30,990 nt of DNA from JAHHUH01 sp045123075 (GTDB lineage Bacteria > Bacillota > Negativicutes > Acidaminococcales > Acidaminococcaceae): the NCBI GenBank assembly GCA_045123075.1, contig JBGVIJ010000037.1, positions 1 to 30,990 on the forward strand, in the 5' to 3' direction. Made by a program: the position numbers and the translations under genes. Positions 24,001 through 30,579 of this stretch are shown here, one piece after another (position 1 is the first letter of the stretch; each line of letters opens with the position of its first letter). Under the pieces are notes generated by a model. That model saw only the letters and a list, made by a program, of their open reading frames with translations, was not told the origin of the DNA and did not search any database.

Positions 24001-25044
24001 CGGACCAACTACGATTACGGAACGGCCAGAGTAGTCAACGCGTTTACCAAGCAAGTTTTGACGGAAACGACCTTGTTTACCTTTGAGCATATCGGACAAA
24101 GATTTCAAGGGACGGTTGCCAGGGCCGGTTACAGGACGACCACGACGACCATTGTCAATCAAAGCGTCAACAGCTTCTTGGAGCATACGTTTTTCGTTAC
24201 GAACGATGATGTCAGGAGCGTGGAGTTCGAGCAAACGTTTCAAACGATTGTTACGGTTAATTACACGACGATACAAATCGTTGAGGTCGGAGGTTGCAAA
24301 ACGACCGCCGTCAAGTTGTACCATGGGGCGCAGTTCAGGCGGAATTACCGGAACCACATCCAGAATCATCCATTCAGGACGGTTGCCGGATTTAAGGAAA
24401 GCTTCGCAAACTTCCAAACGACGTACTGCACGTACTTTACGTTGGCCGCTTACTTCTTTCATTTCAGCGCGCAGTTCATTGGTCAAAGCTTGCAAATCGA
24501 TTTCTTCCAACAATTCTTTAACTGCGGAAGCACCCATGCCTACTTTGAATGCATCGCCATATTTATCACGAGCTTCTACATATTCACTTTCGCTGAGCAA
24601 TTGTTTTTTGGACAGCGGAGTTTCGCCCGGATCAAGGACGATGTAGTTAGCAAAATATAATACTTTTTCCAAGCTGCGGGGAGAAATGTCAAGTATCAAA
24701 CCCATACGGCTGGGAATACCTTTAAAGTACCAAATGTGGGAAACAGGTGCTGCCAATTCGATATGACCCATACGGTCACGACGAACTTTGCTACGGGTTA
24801 CTTCAACGCCGCATTTGTCGCAGACAATACCTTTATAACGGATGCGTTTATATTTACCGCAATGACATTCCCAGTCTTTTGTAGGGCCAAATATTCTTTC
24901 GCAGAACAAACCGTCACGTTCCGGTTTCAAAGTTCTATAGTTAATGGTTTCAGGTTTTTTTACTTCACCATAGGACCAAGCTCTGATTTGGTCAGGAGAT
25001 GCCAGACCAATACGCATAGACTCAAAATTATTTACATCTAACAA
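21049..25044 (-). CDS. rpoC: DNA-directed RNA polymerase subunit beta'
   Basis: This is the catalytic beta' subunit, 1331 residues. The N-terminal zinc ribbon (CHCGKYKRIRYKGIVCDKCG, about residues 60-79) and the Mg-binding NADFDGD in AYNADFDGDQMAVH are intact. The second zinc site is visible in LTCKSKFGVCRKCYG, and a C-terminal GTGMGRY region is present. The start is the TTG at 25044, which gives the expected MLDVNNFESMRIGLASP start, with AGGGAG about 10 nt upstream. It is longer than the B. subtilis protein (about 1199 aa). The extra length is mainly at residues 828-975, where a motif of the GRxLA type occurs twice. It follows rpoB by 20 bp. Confidence 0.98.
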   Translation of the reverse strand: MLDVNNFESMRIGLASPDQIRAWSYGEVKKPETINYRTLKPERDGLFCERIFGPTKDWECHCGKYKRIRYKGIVCDKCGVEVTRSKVRRDRMGHIELAAPVSHIWYFKGIPSRMGLILDISPRSLEKVLYFANYIVLDPGETPLSKKQLLSESEYVEARDKYGDAFKVGMGASAVKELLEEIDLQALTNELRAEMKEVSGQRKVRAVRRLEVCEAFLKSGNRPEWMILDVVPVIPPELRPMVQLDGGRFATSDLNDLYRRVINRNNRLKRLLELHAPDIIVRNEKRMLQEAVDALIDNGRRGRPVTGPGNRPLKSLSDMLKGKQGRFRQNLLGKRVDYSGRSVIVVGPELKMHQCGLPKEMALELFKPFVMKRLVNSGEATNIKSAKRMVERASTIVWDILEEVIKEHPVLLNRAPTLHRLGIQAFEPILSEGRAIKLHPLVCTAYNADFDGDQMAVHLPLSVEAQAEARMLMLSVNNILAPKDGKPVAVPSQDMVLGSYYLTIVREGAKGEGMRFSSVDEAQLAYYHGVVALQAQIKVYIPNDQIIGEEKTEGMSLVTTTVGNTIFNGELPKEMRYYHKEVNADGVEEWHLGKLMDKKELGNLVAKAHKLFGNLRTAEILDVVKKMGYNNACRAGISIATSDIKIPAEKAEILEATEREVDKTERLFRRGLMSDEERYRKVISLWEKATDKVTEKLMASTMDKFNSVYMMANSGARGNTQQIRQLAGMRGLMADPTGKIIDRPIKANFREGLSILEYFISTHGARKGLADTALRTADSGYLTRRLVDVAQDVIVREDDCDIVGMNLVKERNRLCKAVLGCSQNKVMENIMGRTLATGIYAEDGSIIAEADTNITEDLYNKLTAAKVEEVTLYNDDDMNGEETETVRINISDEYANGVLKEAMVHNFDGKEVAIDIVNGEGEVMAAAGSTMTVEIIDAILADGTVKEMRIRNNDIAGIEVEAITEGKNKETVIESLFNRIIGRNLAEDICDDEGNVLYHINEYVTEAMAEAICKIRTKVKVRSVLTCKSKFGVCRKCYGRNLATNKNVDVGEAVGTIAAQSIGEPGTQLTMRTFHTGGVAGGDDITQGLPRVEELFEARKPKHPGILTENSGVVHIVEEGGTRRVIVTGEDGLGQEYTIPYGSKLSVKEGDEIQKGDRLTEGSLNPHDVLRISGLKAAQHYLVSQVVGVYKSQGVDINSKHIEVMVRQMMRKVRIEESGDTTMLPGEYIDVAEFEEQNAEIIEAGKEPAEGRPILLGITKASLATDSFLSAASFQETTRVLTDAAIKGKVDPLLGLKENVIIGKLIPAGTGMGRYRDIKIKYNVEKPEEQE

Positions 25045-25064
25045 GAATCGCTCGCTCCCTTCTA

Positions 25065-28000
25065 TTACATATCATAATCATCGGACAAATCTTCTTTGAT
25101 GGTGAAATTGCCCAAATCAGCAATTACATCAACTTCGTCCTCAGTTACATCGTTATCAGCATAATCGTCTACAACAACTTCTTCAGAAGCAGGTTCAACT
25201 ACTCTGCCTTCGATGTCCATATCAACTTCACGTGCAGTTTCTACGATGTCTTCATCGCTGTCACGCAAGGAGATTTCTTCTTCGTCTTCGTTAAGAACTT
25301 TAATATCCAAACCAATGGATTGCAATTCTTTAACAAGTACTTTGAAGGATTCAGGGATACCCGGATCAGGAACATTTTCACCTTTAACGATTGCTTCATA
25401 GGTTTTTACACGACCTACAACGTCGTCAGACTTAACGGTGAGAATTTCTTGGAGGGTGTAAGCTGCGCCGTATGCTTCCAGCGCCCAAACTTCCATTTCA
25501 CCAAAACGTTGGCCACCGAATTGTGCCTTACCACCCAAGGGTTGTTGGGTAACGAGGGAGTACGGGCCGGTGCTGCGGGCATGGATTTTGTCGTCAACCA
25601 AATGGTGAAGTTTCAGCATGTAGGTCAAGCCAACGGTAACTTTGTTATCGAAAGGTTCGCCGGTACGACCATCATACAGAGTGGTTTTAGCAGTTTGGTC
25701 AATGCCTGCCAATTCCAAAGCTTCAGAAATATCTTGTTCGTGAGCGCCGTCAAATACCGGTACGGAAATTTGAACCGCACGAACGCTTTGGTCACCAAAT
25801 CTATCAATTTCAACAGTTTCAGGCATGCCGTCTTTTTCAACGTCATAGCCATATTTAGCCAATTTTTCAACTAAGCCTTCTGCATCGTTAGCAATTTGCA
25901 TACCGAGGGTACGAGCTGCCCAACCCAGATGGTTTTCCAAAATTTGACCGATGTTCATACGAGAAGGTACGCCCAAAGGATTCAATACGATATGTACGGG
26001 TTCACCGCTGGGCAGGAAGGGCATATCTTCGCGTGCCATGATGCGGGAAACTACACCTTTGTTACCGTGACGACCTGCCATTTTATCGCCTTCAGAAATC
26101 TTACGTTTTTGAGCGATATGAACGCGTACTTGTTCGTTTACGCCGGGCGGCAATTCATCGCCGTTTTCGCGGCTGAACACTTTAACGCTAACGATTTTAC
26201 CAGCTTCACCGTGAGGAACACGCAAGGAGCTGTCACGAACTTCACGAGCTTTTTCACCGAAGATTGCACGCAGCAAACGTTCTTCAGCGGTAAGTTCAGT
26301 TTCACCTTTCGGAGTAACTTTACCAACCAGAATGTCGCCAGGGCGTACTTCTGCACCAATGCGGATAATACCACGTTCGTCCAAATCTTTGAGAGCTTCT
26401 TCAGAAACGTTGGGGATTTCGCGGGTGATTTCTTCTTTACCCAGTTTAGTATCGCGAGCATCGCAGTCGTATTCTTCAATATGAATAGAAGTAAATACGT
26501 CAGCTTTGATCAAATCTTCATTTAAGAGAATAGCGTCTTCGTAGTTATAGCCTTCCCAAGGCATGTAAGCAACGATTACGTTATGACCGAGAGCCAATTC
26601 GCCGTGGTCAGTTGCAGGACCATCAGCCAATACTTGTTTTTCTACAACTTTATCGCCTTTGTTAACGATAGGACGTTGGTTTACGCAAGTACCTTGGTTG
26701 GAGCGTTTGAATTTGAGCAACGGATAGGTATCAACTTCGCCGTTTTCTGCACGAACACGGATTTCGTTGCCTACTACGCGTTCAACAACACCAGCGCGTT
26801 TTGCAAGTACGCAAACGCCGGAGTCAACTGCTACTTTATATTCCATACCGGTACCGATAACAGGAGCTTGGGTGCAAAGCAGAGGAACTGCTTGACGTTG
26901 CATGTTCGCGCCCATGAGTGCACGGTTCGCGTCATCGTTTTCAAGGAACGGAATAAGTGCGGTAGCGATGGAAACTACTTGTTTCGGAGAAACGTCCATG
27001 TAGTCTACTTGGTTCGGAGCGATGGAAAGTACGTCGTCTTTCGCACGTGCAGTAACACGATCGCCCAGGAAGTAGCCGTCATCATTCAACGGTTCGTTCG
27101 CTTGTGCAATGATAAATCTATCTTCAACATCAGCGGTCATGTAACGTACGTCTTCGGTTACACGATTGTTTTCTTTGTCAACACGGCGATACGGGGTTTC
27201 CATAAAGCCATATTTGTTAATTACTGCGAAAGTAGACAAAGAACCAATCAAGCCGATGTTCGGACCTTCAGGAGTTTCGATAGGACACATACGACCATAG
27301 TGAGAGTTGTGTACGTCACGAACTTCATAGCCTGCGCGTTCACGGCTCAAACCACCAGGACCCAATGCGGACAGACGACGTTTGTGAGTCAATTCTGCCA
27401 ACGGGTTGTTTTGGTCCATAAATTGGGACAATTGGGAGCTACCAAAGAATTCTTTAATAGCAGCAACAACAGGACGAATGTTGATGAGAGCTTGCGGAGT
27501 AATAACCTCAGTATCTTGAATGGTCATACGTTCCTTAACTACTCTTTCCATACGAGCAAGACCAATGCGGAATTGGTTTTGCAACAATTCGCCTACGCAA
27601 CGAACACGACGGTTACCCAAGTGGTCGATGTCGTCGCCATTGCCATGACCATCCATCAAGTTCAACAAATAGTTGAAGGATGCCAATACGTCTTCAACGG
27701 TAACGGTACGAATTTTTTCATCAATACCGGTGGTGAAGAGCATATCCATGTCTTGGTCTTTAAATTTAATTTTGATTTTGCGCAAGCCTTGTTCAGCATA
27801 TACGCCACTTGCTTCAACTTTGTCCAAGTTTTCTTCGGTCATTTTGGTGCCAGCCGGCAAAATGATTTCGCCAGTTTCCATATCTACCAAAGGTTCAGCA
27901 ATAACGTTACCTTGGAGGCGGTTGCGCCAACCCAATTTAATATTTAATTTGTAACGACCAACGCCAGCCAAATCGTAGCGTTTGTTGTCGAAGAAAGTAG

Positions 28001-28763
28001 ATTCAATCAGCTGAGTAGCGTTTTCCAAAGTAGGAGGTTCGCCGGGACGCAGCTTTTTGTAAATTTCGATGAGAGCTTCATCTCTGTTATTGGTGGTATC
28101 TTTTTCCAAAGTAGCCAAAACAAAGGGATGTTCACCAAACAAGCTGATGATTTCTTCATTAGAAGACAAGCCCAAAGCACGCAGCAATACGGTTGCAGGC
28201 AATTTTCTAGTTCTATCTACACGAGCATAAATAACATCGTTGATGTCGGTTTCATACTCAATCCACGCACCACGGTTAGGAATAACGGTAGTTCCATAGA
28301 TTTTTTTGCCGCTGGGATCCATATTTACAGCGTAGTAAACGCCAGGAGAACGAACCAATTGGCTTACGATAACACGTTCAGCACCATTGATTACGAAAGT
28401 ACCGGTTTCGGTCATCAAGGGGAAATCGCCCATAAATACGGAAGATTCTTTGATTTCGCCAGTATCTTTGTACACCAAGCGTACTTTAACATTCATAGGA
28501 GCAGAGTAAGATTCGTCTCTTTCCTTGCATTCCTCAACATCATATTTAGGTTTGCCAAGCTCGAAGTTTTCAAAAGAAAGCTCAAGGTTACCGGTAAAGT
28601 CTTTAATAGGAGAAATGTCGTGGAAAATTTCACGCAAACCTTCTTTAATGAACCAGTCATAAGAGCTTTTTTGAATATCAATCAAATGAGGCATGGGCCA
28701 AACTTCATTGATACGAGCATAGCTGTACCGAATCCTATCACCTACGGGAACCGGTTTAAACAT
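25065..28763 (-). CDS. rpoB: DNA-directed RNA polymerase subunit beta
   Basis: This is the beta subunit, 1232 residues. The rifampicin region has the sensitive-type residues (SQLSQFMDQNNPLAELTHKR, then RLSALGPGG). VRDVHNSHYGRMCPIETPEG and the GDKMAGRHGNKGVVSR motif are intact. I chose the ATG at 28763, 8 nt from an AAGGGGTGA ribosome binding site; the GTG at 28775 sits inside that site. After the usual end (SIGLDIKVL) there is an extra, strongly acidic tail of about 75 residues (for example DEEEISLRDSDEDIVE), ending LSDDYDM. The gene has its own strong promoter and a structured leader, with no rplL or rplJ upstream. Confidence 0.98.
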   Translation of the reverse strand: MFKPVPVGDRIRYSYARINEVWPMPHLIDIQKSSYDWFIKEGLREIFHDISPIKDFTGNLELSFENFELGKPKYDVEECKERDESYSAPMNVKVRLVYKDTGEIKESSVFMGDFPLMTETGTFVINGAERVIVSQLVRSPGVYYAVNMDPSGKKIYGTTVIPNRGAWIEYETDINDVIYARVDRTRKLPATVLLRALGLSSNEEIISLFGEHPFVLATLEKDTTNNRDEALIEIYKKLRPGEPPTLENATQLIESTFFDNKRYDLAGVGRYKLNIKLGWRNRLQGNVIAEPLVDMETGEIILPAGTKMTEENLDKVEASGVYAEQGLRKIKIKFKDQDMDMLFTTGIDEKIRTVTVEDVLASFNYLLNLMDGHGNGDDIDHLGNRRVRCVGELLQNQFRIGLARMERVVKERMTIQDTEVITPQALINIRPVVAAIKEFFGSSQLSQFMDQNNPLAELTHKRRLSALGPGGLSRERAGYEVRDVHNSHYGRMCPIETPEGPNIGLIGSLSTFAVINKYGFMETPYRRVDKENNRVTEDVRYMTADVEDRFIIAQANEPLNDDGYFLGDRVTARAKDDVLSIAPNQVDYMDVSPKQVVSIATALIPFLENDDANRALMGANMQRQAVPLLCTQAPVIGTGMEYKVAVDSGVCVLAKRAGVVERVVGNEIRVRAENGEVDTYPLLKFKRSNQGTCVNQRPIVNKGDKVVEKQVLADGPATDHGELALGHNVIVAYMPWEGYNYEDAILLNEDLIKADVFTSIHIEEYDCDARDTKLGKEEITREIPNVSEEALKDLDERGIIRIGAEVRPGDILVGKVTPKGETELTAEERLLRAIFGEKAREVRDSSLRVPHGEAGKIVSVKVFSRENGDELPPGVNEQVRVHIAQKRKISEGDKMAGRHGNKGVVSRIMAREDMPFLPSGEPVHIVLNPLGVPSRMNIGQILENHLGWAARTLGMQIANDAEGLVEKLAKYGYDVEKDGMPETVEIDRFGDQSVRAVQISVPVFDGAHEQDISEALELAGIDQTAKTTLYDGRTGEPFDNKVTVGLTYMLKLHHLVDDKIHARSTGPYSLVTQQPLGGKAQFGGQRFGEMEVWALEAYGAAYTLQEILTVKSDDVVGRVKTYEAIVKGENVPDPGIPESFKVLVKELQSIGLDIKVLNEDEEEISLRDSDEDIVETAREVDMDIEGRVVEPASEEVVVDDYADNDVTEDEVDVIADLGNFTIKEDLSDDYDM

Positions 28764-28835
28764 GTAATTACTCACCCCTTCATTTTTCTACACAGGCACG
28801 CAAAAACCAGCACAGCAAATCGCAGGCAAAAAAAA

Positions 28836-28861
28836 CAAGGTTCTTACCACAAGGACCTTGT
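28836..28861 (-). terminator. Attenuator-like hairpin in the rpoB leader
   Basis: On the minus strand CAAGGTcCTT pairs with AAGaACCTTG around a GTGGT loop, followed by eight T. It lies between the rpoB promoter and the rpoB start, about 70 nt before the ATG. A terminator inside a leader suggests regulated readthrough rather than simple termination. Confidence 0.65.
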
Positions 28862-28893
28862 CTATTGTCTTCGATGAGTGTGCTTCACCTTCA

Positions 28894-28944
28894 TTATAAG
28901 CAAGATACGCCGTTCAACCACTGACCCAACGTATTTGTTGTCAT
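28894..28944 (-). other. Possible 16-aa leader ORF before rpoB
   Basis: On the minus strand an ATG at 28944 opens a 16-codon frame reading MTTNTLGQWLNGVSCL. AAAAGGTG lies only 3 to 4 nt upstream of the ATG. It precedes the leader hairpin. There is no run of one amino acid that would mark classic attenuation, so this may not be translated. Confidence 0.25.
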
Positions 28945-28983
28945 AAACACCTTTTAAAATAAATTTTGTTGATGTAGTAATAT

Positions 28984-29012
28984 ATAATAGCATAAAGAAC
29001 ATAAGGTGTCAA
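28984..29012 (-). promoter_or_regulatory. Strong rpoB promoter
   Basis: The minus strand has a perfect -35 TTGACA (29007-29012), a 17-nt spacer and -10 TATTAT (28984-28989) with an added TG extension (TGCTATTAT). It would yield a leader of about 215 nt before rpoB. Confidence 0.85.
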
Positions 29013-29032
29013 TAAAATTTTTTAAAAATAAA

Positions 29033-29062
29033 AACCCCGATGTACTGAGTACATCGGGGTAA
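29033..29062 (-). terminator. Terminator upstream of rpoB promoter
   Basis: ACCCCGATGTAC and GTACATCGGGGT pair over 12 bp or more around a short loop, followed by TTTTTATTTTT on the minus strand. It ends whatever is transcribed from the right and insulates the rpoB promoter. Confidence 0.85.
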
Positions 29063-29410
29063 GCTGTCAGATTTCTCTTCGAGCTAGCGTGCTACTAACG
29101 TAGCGCAAAATTATTTAATTTCTTCATTAGTTGGTATTTTTTTGTACAATCCTGTCTATTTTATCTAATTTTGGTACATAAAAACGGTCTGTATTCTACC
29201 CAGTTTTCATACTATTTTTAAAACTGGTATCAAATGGGTATCACGGAACGTTTTTGCTGCCACTATCGCCACTGCTAAGAACACTAAAAAACTAAGCTTC
29301 TTTTCCAGTTTTATTAGGTCAAAATATATGGTTCAACAACAGGGTATATATAATGGAAGGAAACTGAAAAAATATTACCATTTTTACACTATTTTATTAT
29401 TATCTTATAA
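29063..29410. other. 348-bp AT-rich region without a gene
   Basis: No supported coding frame is present. An 8-bp inverted repeat (CCAGTTTT, 29200-29207; AAAACTGG, 29220-29227) and one copy of the 15-mer GCCACTATCGCCACT (29259-29273) are the only structures I see. I looked for the end of rplL or rplJ in this position and did not find it. Confidence 0.6.
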
Positions 29411-29695
29411 TCACTTAATATCTCTCAATTTTTCCAATGCTAGTCCTATAAAGGCAGAAACACTTATCATTAAAAACCAAAACAGCACTGCTATCCAAAA
29501 ATCCAAAACTATATACTTACCAGACAAATTCGACCATATTAACATCAAGAATGGCGCTATTATCACAGCTATTGCGTAGCTATCCCGATGTACTTTAAAT
29601 TTCTCAGCTCTATTCCAATTTTCTTTAAGATGCTTCTTTAAATCTCTTATCTCTTCCTCTGGACTCTTTAAACGTAAGAAAAAATGTAATAACAT
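29411..29695 (-). CDS. Small membrane protein, 94 aa
   Basis: This protein has a charged N-terminal half (LKSPEEEIRDLKKHLKENWN) that may form a coiled coil. Two hydrophobic segments follow, AIAVIIAPFLMLIW and LDFWIAVLFWFLMISVSAFIGLA, ending in a short basic tail. I do not recognise the family. No good ribosome binding site precedes the ATG. Instead TGTTATAAT, an extended -10, ends only 4 nt before it, so the message might be nearly leaderless, or the true start may lie inside. It is divergent from the 77-aa gene and shares the intergenic region with it. The AT-rich composition fits accessory DNA. Confidence 0.5.
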   Translation of the reverse strand: MLLHFFLRLKSPEEEIRDLKKHLKENWNRAEKFKVHRDSYAIAVIIAPFLMLIWSNLSGKYIVLDFWIAVLFWFLMISVSAFIGLALEKLRDIK

Positions 29696-29699
29696 AGAT

Positions 29700-29708
29700 A
29701 TTATAACA
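29700..29708 (-). promoter_or_regulatory. Extended -10 element next to the 94-aa gene
   Basis: The minus strand reads TGTTATAAT ending 4 nt before the ATG at 29695. If used, transcription would start within the start codon, so either translation is leaderless or a later start is used. Confidence 0.35.
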
Positions 29709-29766
29709 CTTCAGTAATCAGTTATTACCTCTAATTTTCCCATTACATATTTTTCTTTTTGTTCGC

Positions 29767-29795
29767 TTGATAAAAGCTTCGTTTCACGATATACT
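29767..29795 (+). promoter_or_regulatory. Promoter of the 77-aa gene
   Basis: The plus strand has -35 TTGATA (29767-29772), a 17-nt spacer and -10 TATACT (29790-29795), each matching consensus at 5 of 6 positions. Confidence 0.75.
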
Positions 29796-29800
29796 TTTAC

Positions 29801-29814
29801 CGAACATATTTTCA
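29801..29814 (+). promoter_or_regulatory. LexA-like (SOS) box
   Basis: CGAACATATTTTCA matches the Firmicutes LexA consensus CGAACRNRYGTTYC/G at 12 of 14 positions. It starts 6 bp after the -10, over the likely transcription start, which is where a repressor would block. Confidence 0.45.
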
Positions 29815-29861
29815 TATTTCTGTTTTGATTAGAAAAGCGTTGTTTATGAGGAGTGATAGTA

Positions 29862-30095
29862 ATGCCTAAAATTAATCTTGATATAATTGTACGCCACACT
29901 CCTGATGGTAAGTGTAAGCCTGTTAAAATCATTTGGGAGGATGGTAGGCAGTTTACGATAGATCGTATTATAGATATCCGTAAGGCAGCCGCTTTAAAAT
30001 GCGGTGGTGTAGGAACTCGTTACATCTGCAAAATTTGCAATAAAGAAGTCACTATATTCGATGAAGATGGCTTTTGGTTCATCGAAAAGTCTTAA
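29862..30095 (+). CDS. Conserved small protein, 77 aa, possibly SOS-regulated
   Basis: A compact soluble protein with a beta-rich N-terminus (INLDIIVRHTPDGKCKP), a KIIWEDGRQFTIDRIIDIR segment and a C-terminal part, GGVGTRYICKICNKEVTIF, ending in DGFWFIEKS. I recognise this pattern as a small Firmicutes hypothetical family that, from memory, often lies near Y-family DNA polymerase genes; none is visible here. The ATG at 29862 has GAGGAG 8 nt upstream; a GTG at 29853 overlaps that site. It is monocistronic, with a good promoter, a LexA-like operator and a terminator. The Cys residues (TRYICKIC) could bind metal, but only three are present. The function is unknown. Confidence 0.75.
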   Translation: MPKINLDIIVRHTPDGKCKPVKIIWEDGRQFTIDRIIDIRKAAALKCGGVGTRYICKICNKEVTIFDEDGFWFIEKS

Positions 30096-30106
30096 AATCT
30101 AGTATT

Positions 30107-30140
30107 CCCCATAGCACTCACAAAATGCTATGGGGGTATT
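30107..30140 (+). terminator. Terminator of the 77-aa gene
   Basis: CCCCATAGCA (30107-30116) pairs with TGCTATGGGG (30126-30135), followed by GTATTTTCATTTT. It begins 11 bp after the stop codon. Confidence 0.85.
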
Positions 30141-30216
30141 TTCATTTTGGGAATAAATGTCGCCACTATCGCCACTAATTACAAATTACTAAAATAATTC
30201 ATAGTATCTTTATTCT

Positions 30217-30579
30217 TCAATTTAATATTATCCCTCTTCTATGCATTTTACCTAACGATATATCATCCCTAAGTTTCTGCATAACTTTTTCAGCGTAATA
30301 GTACCAATCATATCCTTCTATTTCAAGATCCCAATCATCATCACTTTCTTGAATCACACCTAGTTCTTCAAATATTTCATCTATTGAATCTTTTAACTTG
30401 TTAACCTCATCAGATATTGAAAAAGTAACAAAGTCATCTTCAGCTGCAATATCAAGAACAACGTCTCTTTTATTAATCCAAACACTTATAATCCCTGGTA
30501 GCTTTTCTTTGTCACCTTCAGGATAGTATTCATATACCAACCTATTAGCAGTTACATTTTTCAAAGCAAATTCGACCAT
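30217..30579 (-). CDS. Acidic hypothetical protein, 120 aa
   Basis: This gene has an ideal ribosome binding site (AGGAGGTGAT, just before ATG). The protein is strongly acidic in its centre (SISDEVNKLKDSIDEIFEELG, and QESDDDWDLEIEGYDW), with a basic end (LGKMHRRGIILN). It has no signal peptide or membrane helix. The size and charge resemble immunity proteins of toxin systems, but no toxin gene is adjacent in the window, so this is speculation. I do not recognise the family. It lies in the AT-rich accessory part at the right end. Confidence 0.65.
   Translation of the reverse strand: MVEFALKNVTANRLVYEYYPEGDKEKLPGIISVWINKRDVVLDIAAEDDFVTFSISDEVNKLKDSIDEIFEELGVIQESDDDWDLEIEGYDWYYYAEKVMQKLRDDISLGKMHRRGIILN

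Noticed and set aside
22330..24660. Very long open frame on the plus strand opposite rpoC, and others opposite rpoB (26583-27947) and malic enzyme (4684-5946)
   Set aside because: These mirror conserved genes on the minus strand, and their Phe-, Cys- and Asn-rich products reflect antisense reading of biased codons. No ribosome binding sites support them.
27340..27480. Rifampicin-resistance mutation in RpoB
   Set aside because: The key positions read as the usual sensitive Firmicutes residues (Q, D, H, R, S and L in the SQFMDQNNPLAELTHKRRLSAL context, shown in parts).
28893..28898. TATAAT on the minus strand inside the rpoB leader as a second promoter
   Set aside because: There is no suitable -35 at 16-18 nt and no TG extension at the right position. 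The upstream promoter is far better.
29063..29200. Remnant of rplL or rplJ upstream of rpoB
   Set aside because: A short minus-strand frame ends NEEIK, but it is cut by an upstream stop and has no start or ribosome binding site, and no L12-like or L10-like sequence is visible.
29711..29815. Minus-strand frame of about 34 aa ending in a plausible charged sequence (EQKEKYVMGKLEVITDY)
   Set aside because: It has no ribosome binding site and overlaps the promoter and LexA-like box of the 77-aa gene. It could be a decayed gene end but cannot be supported.
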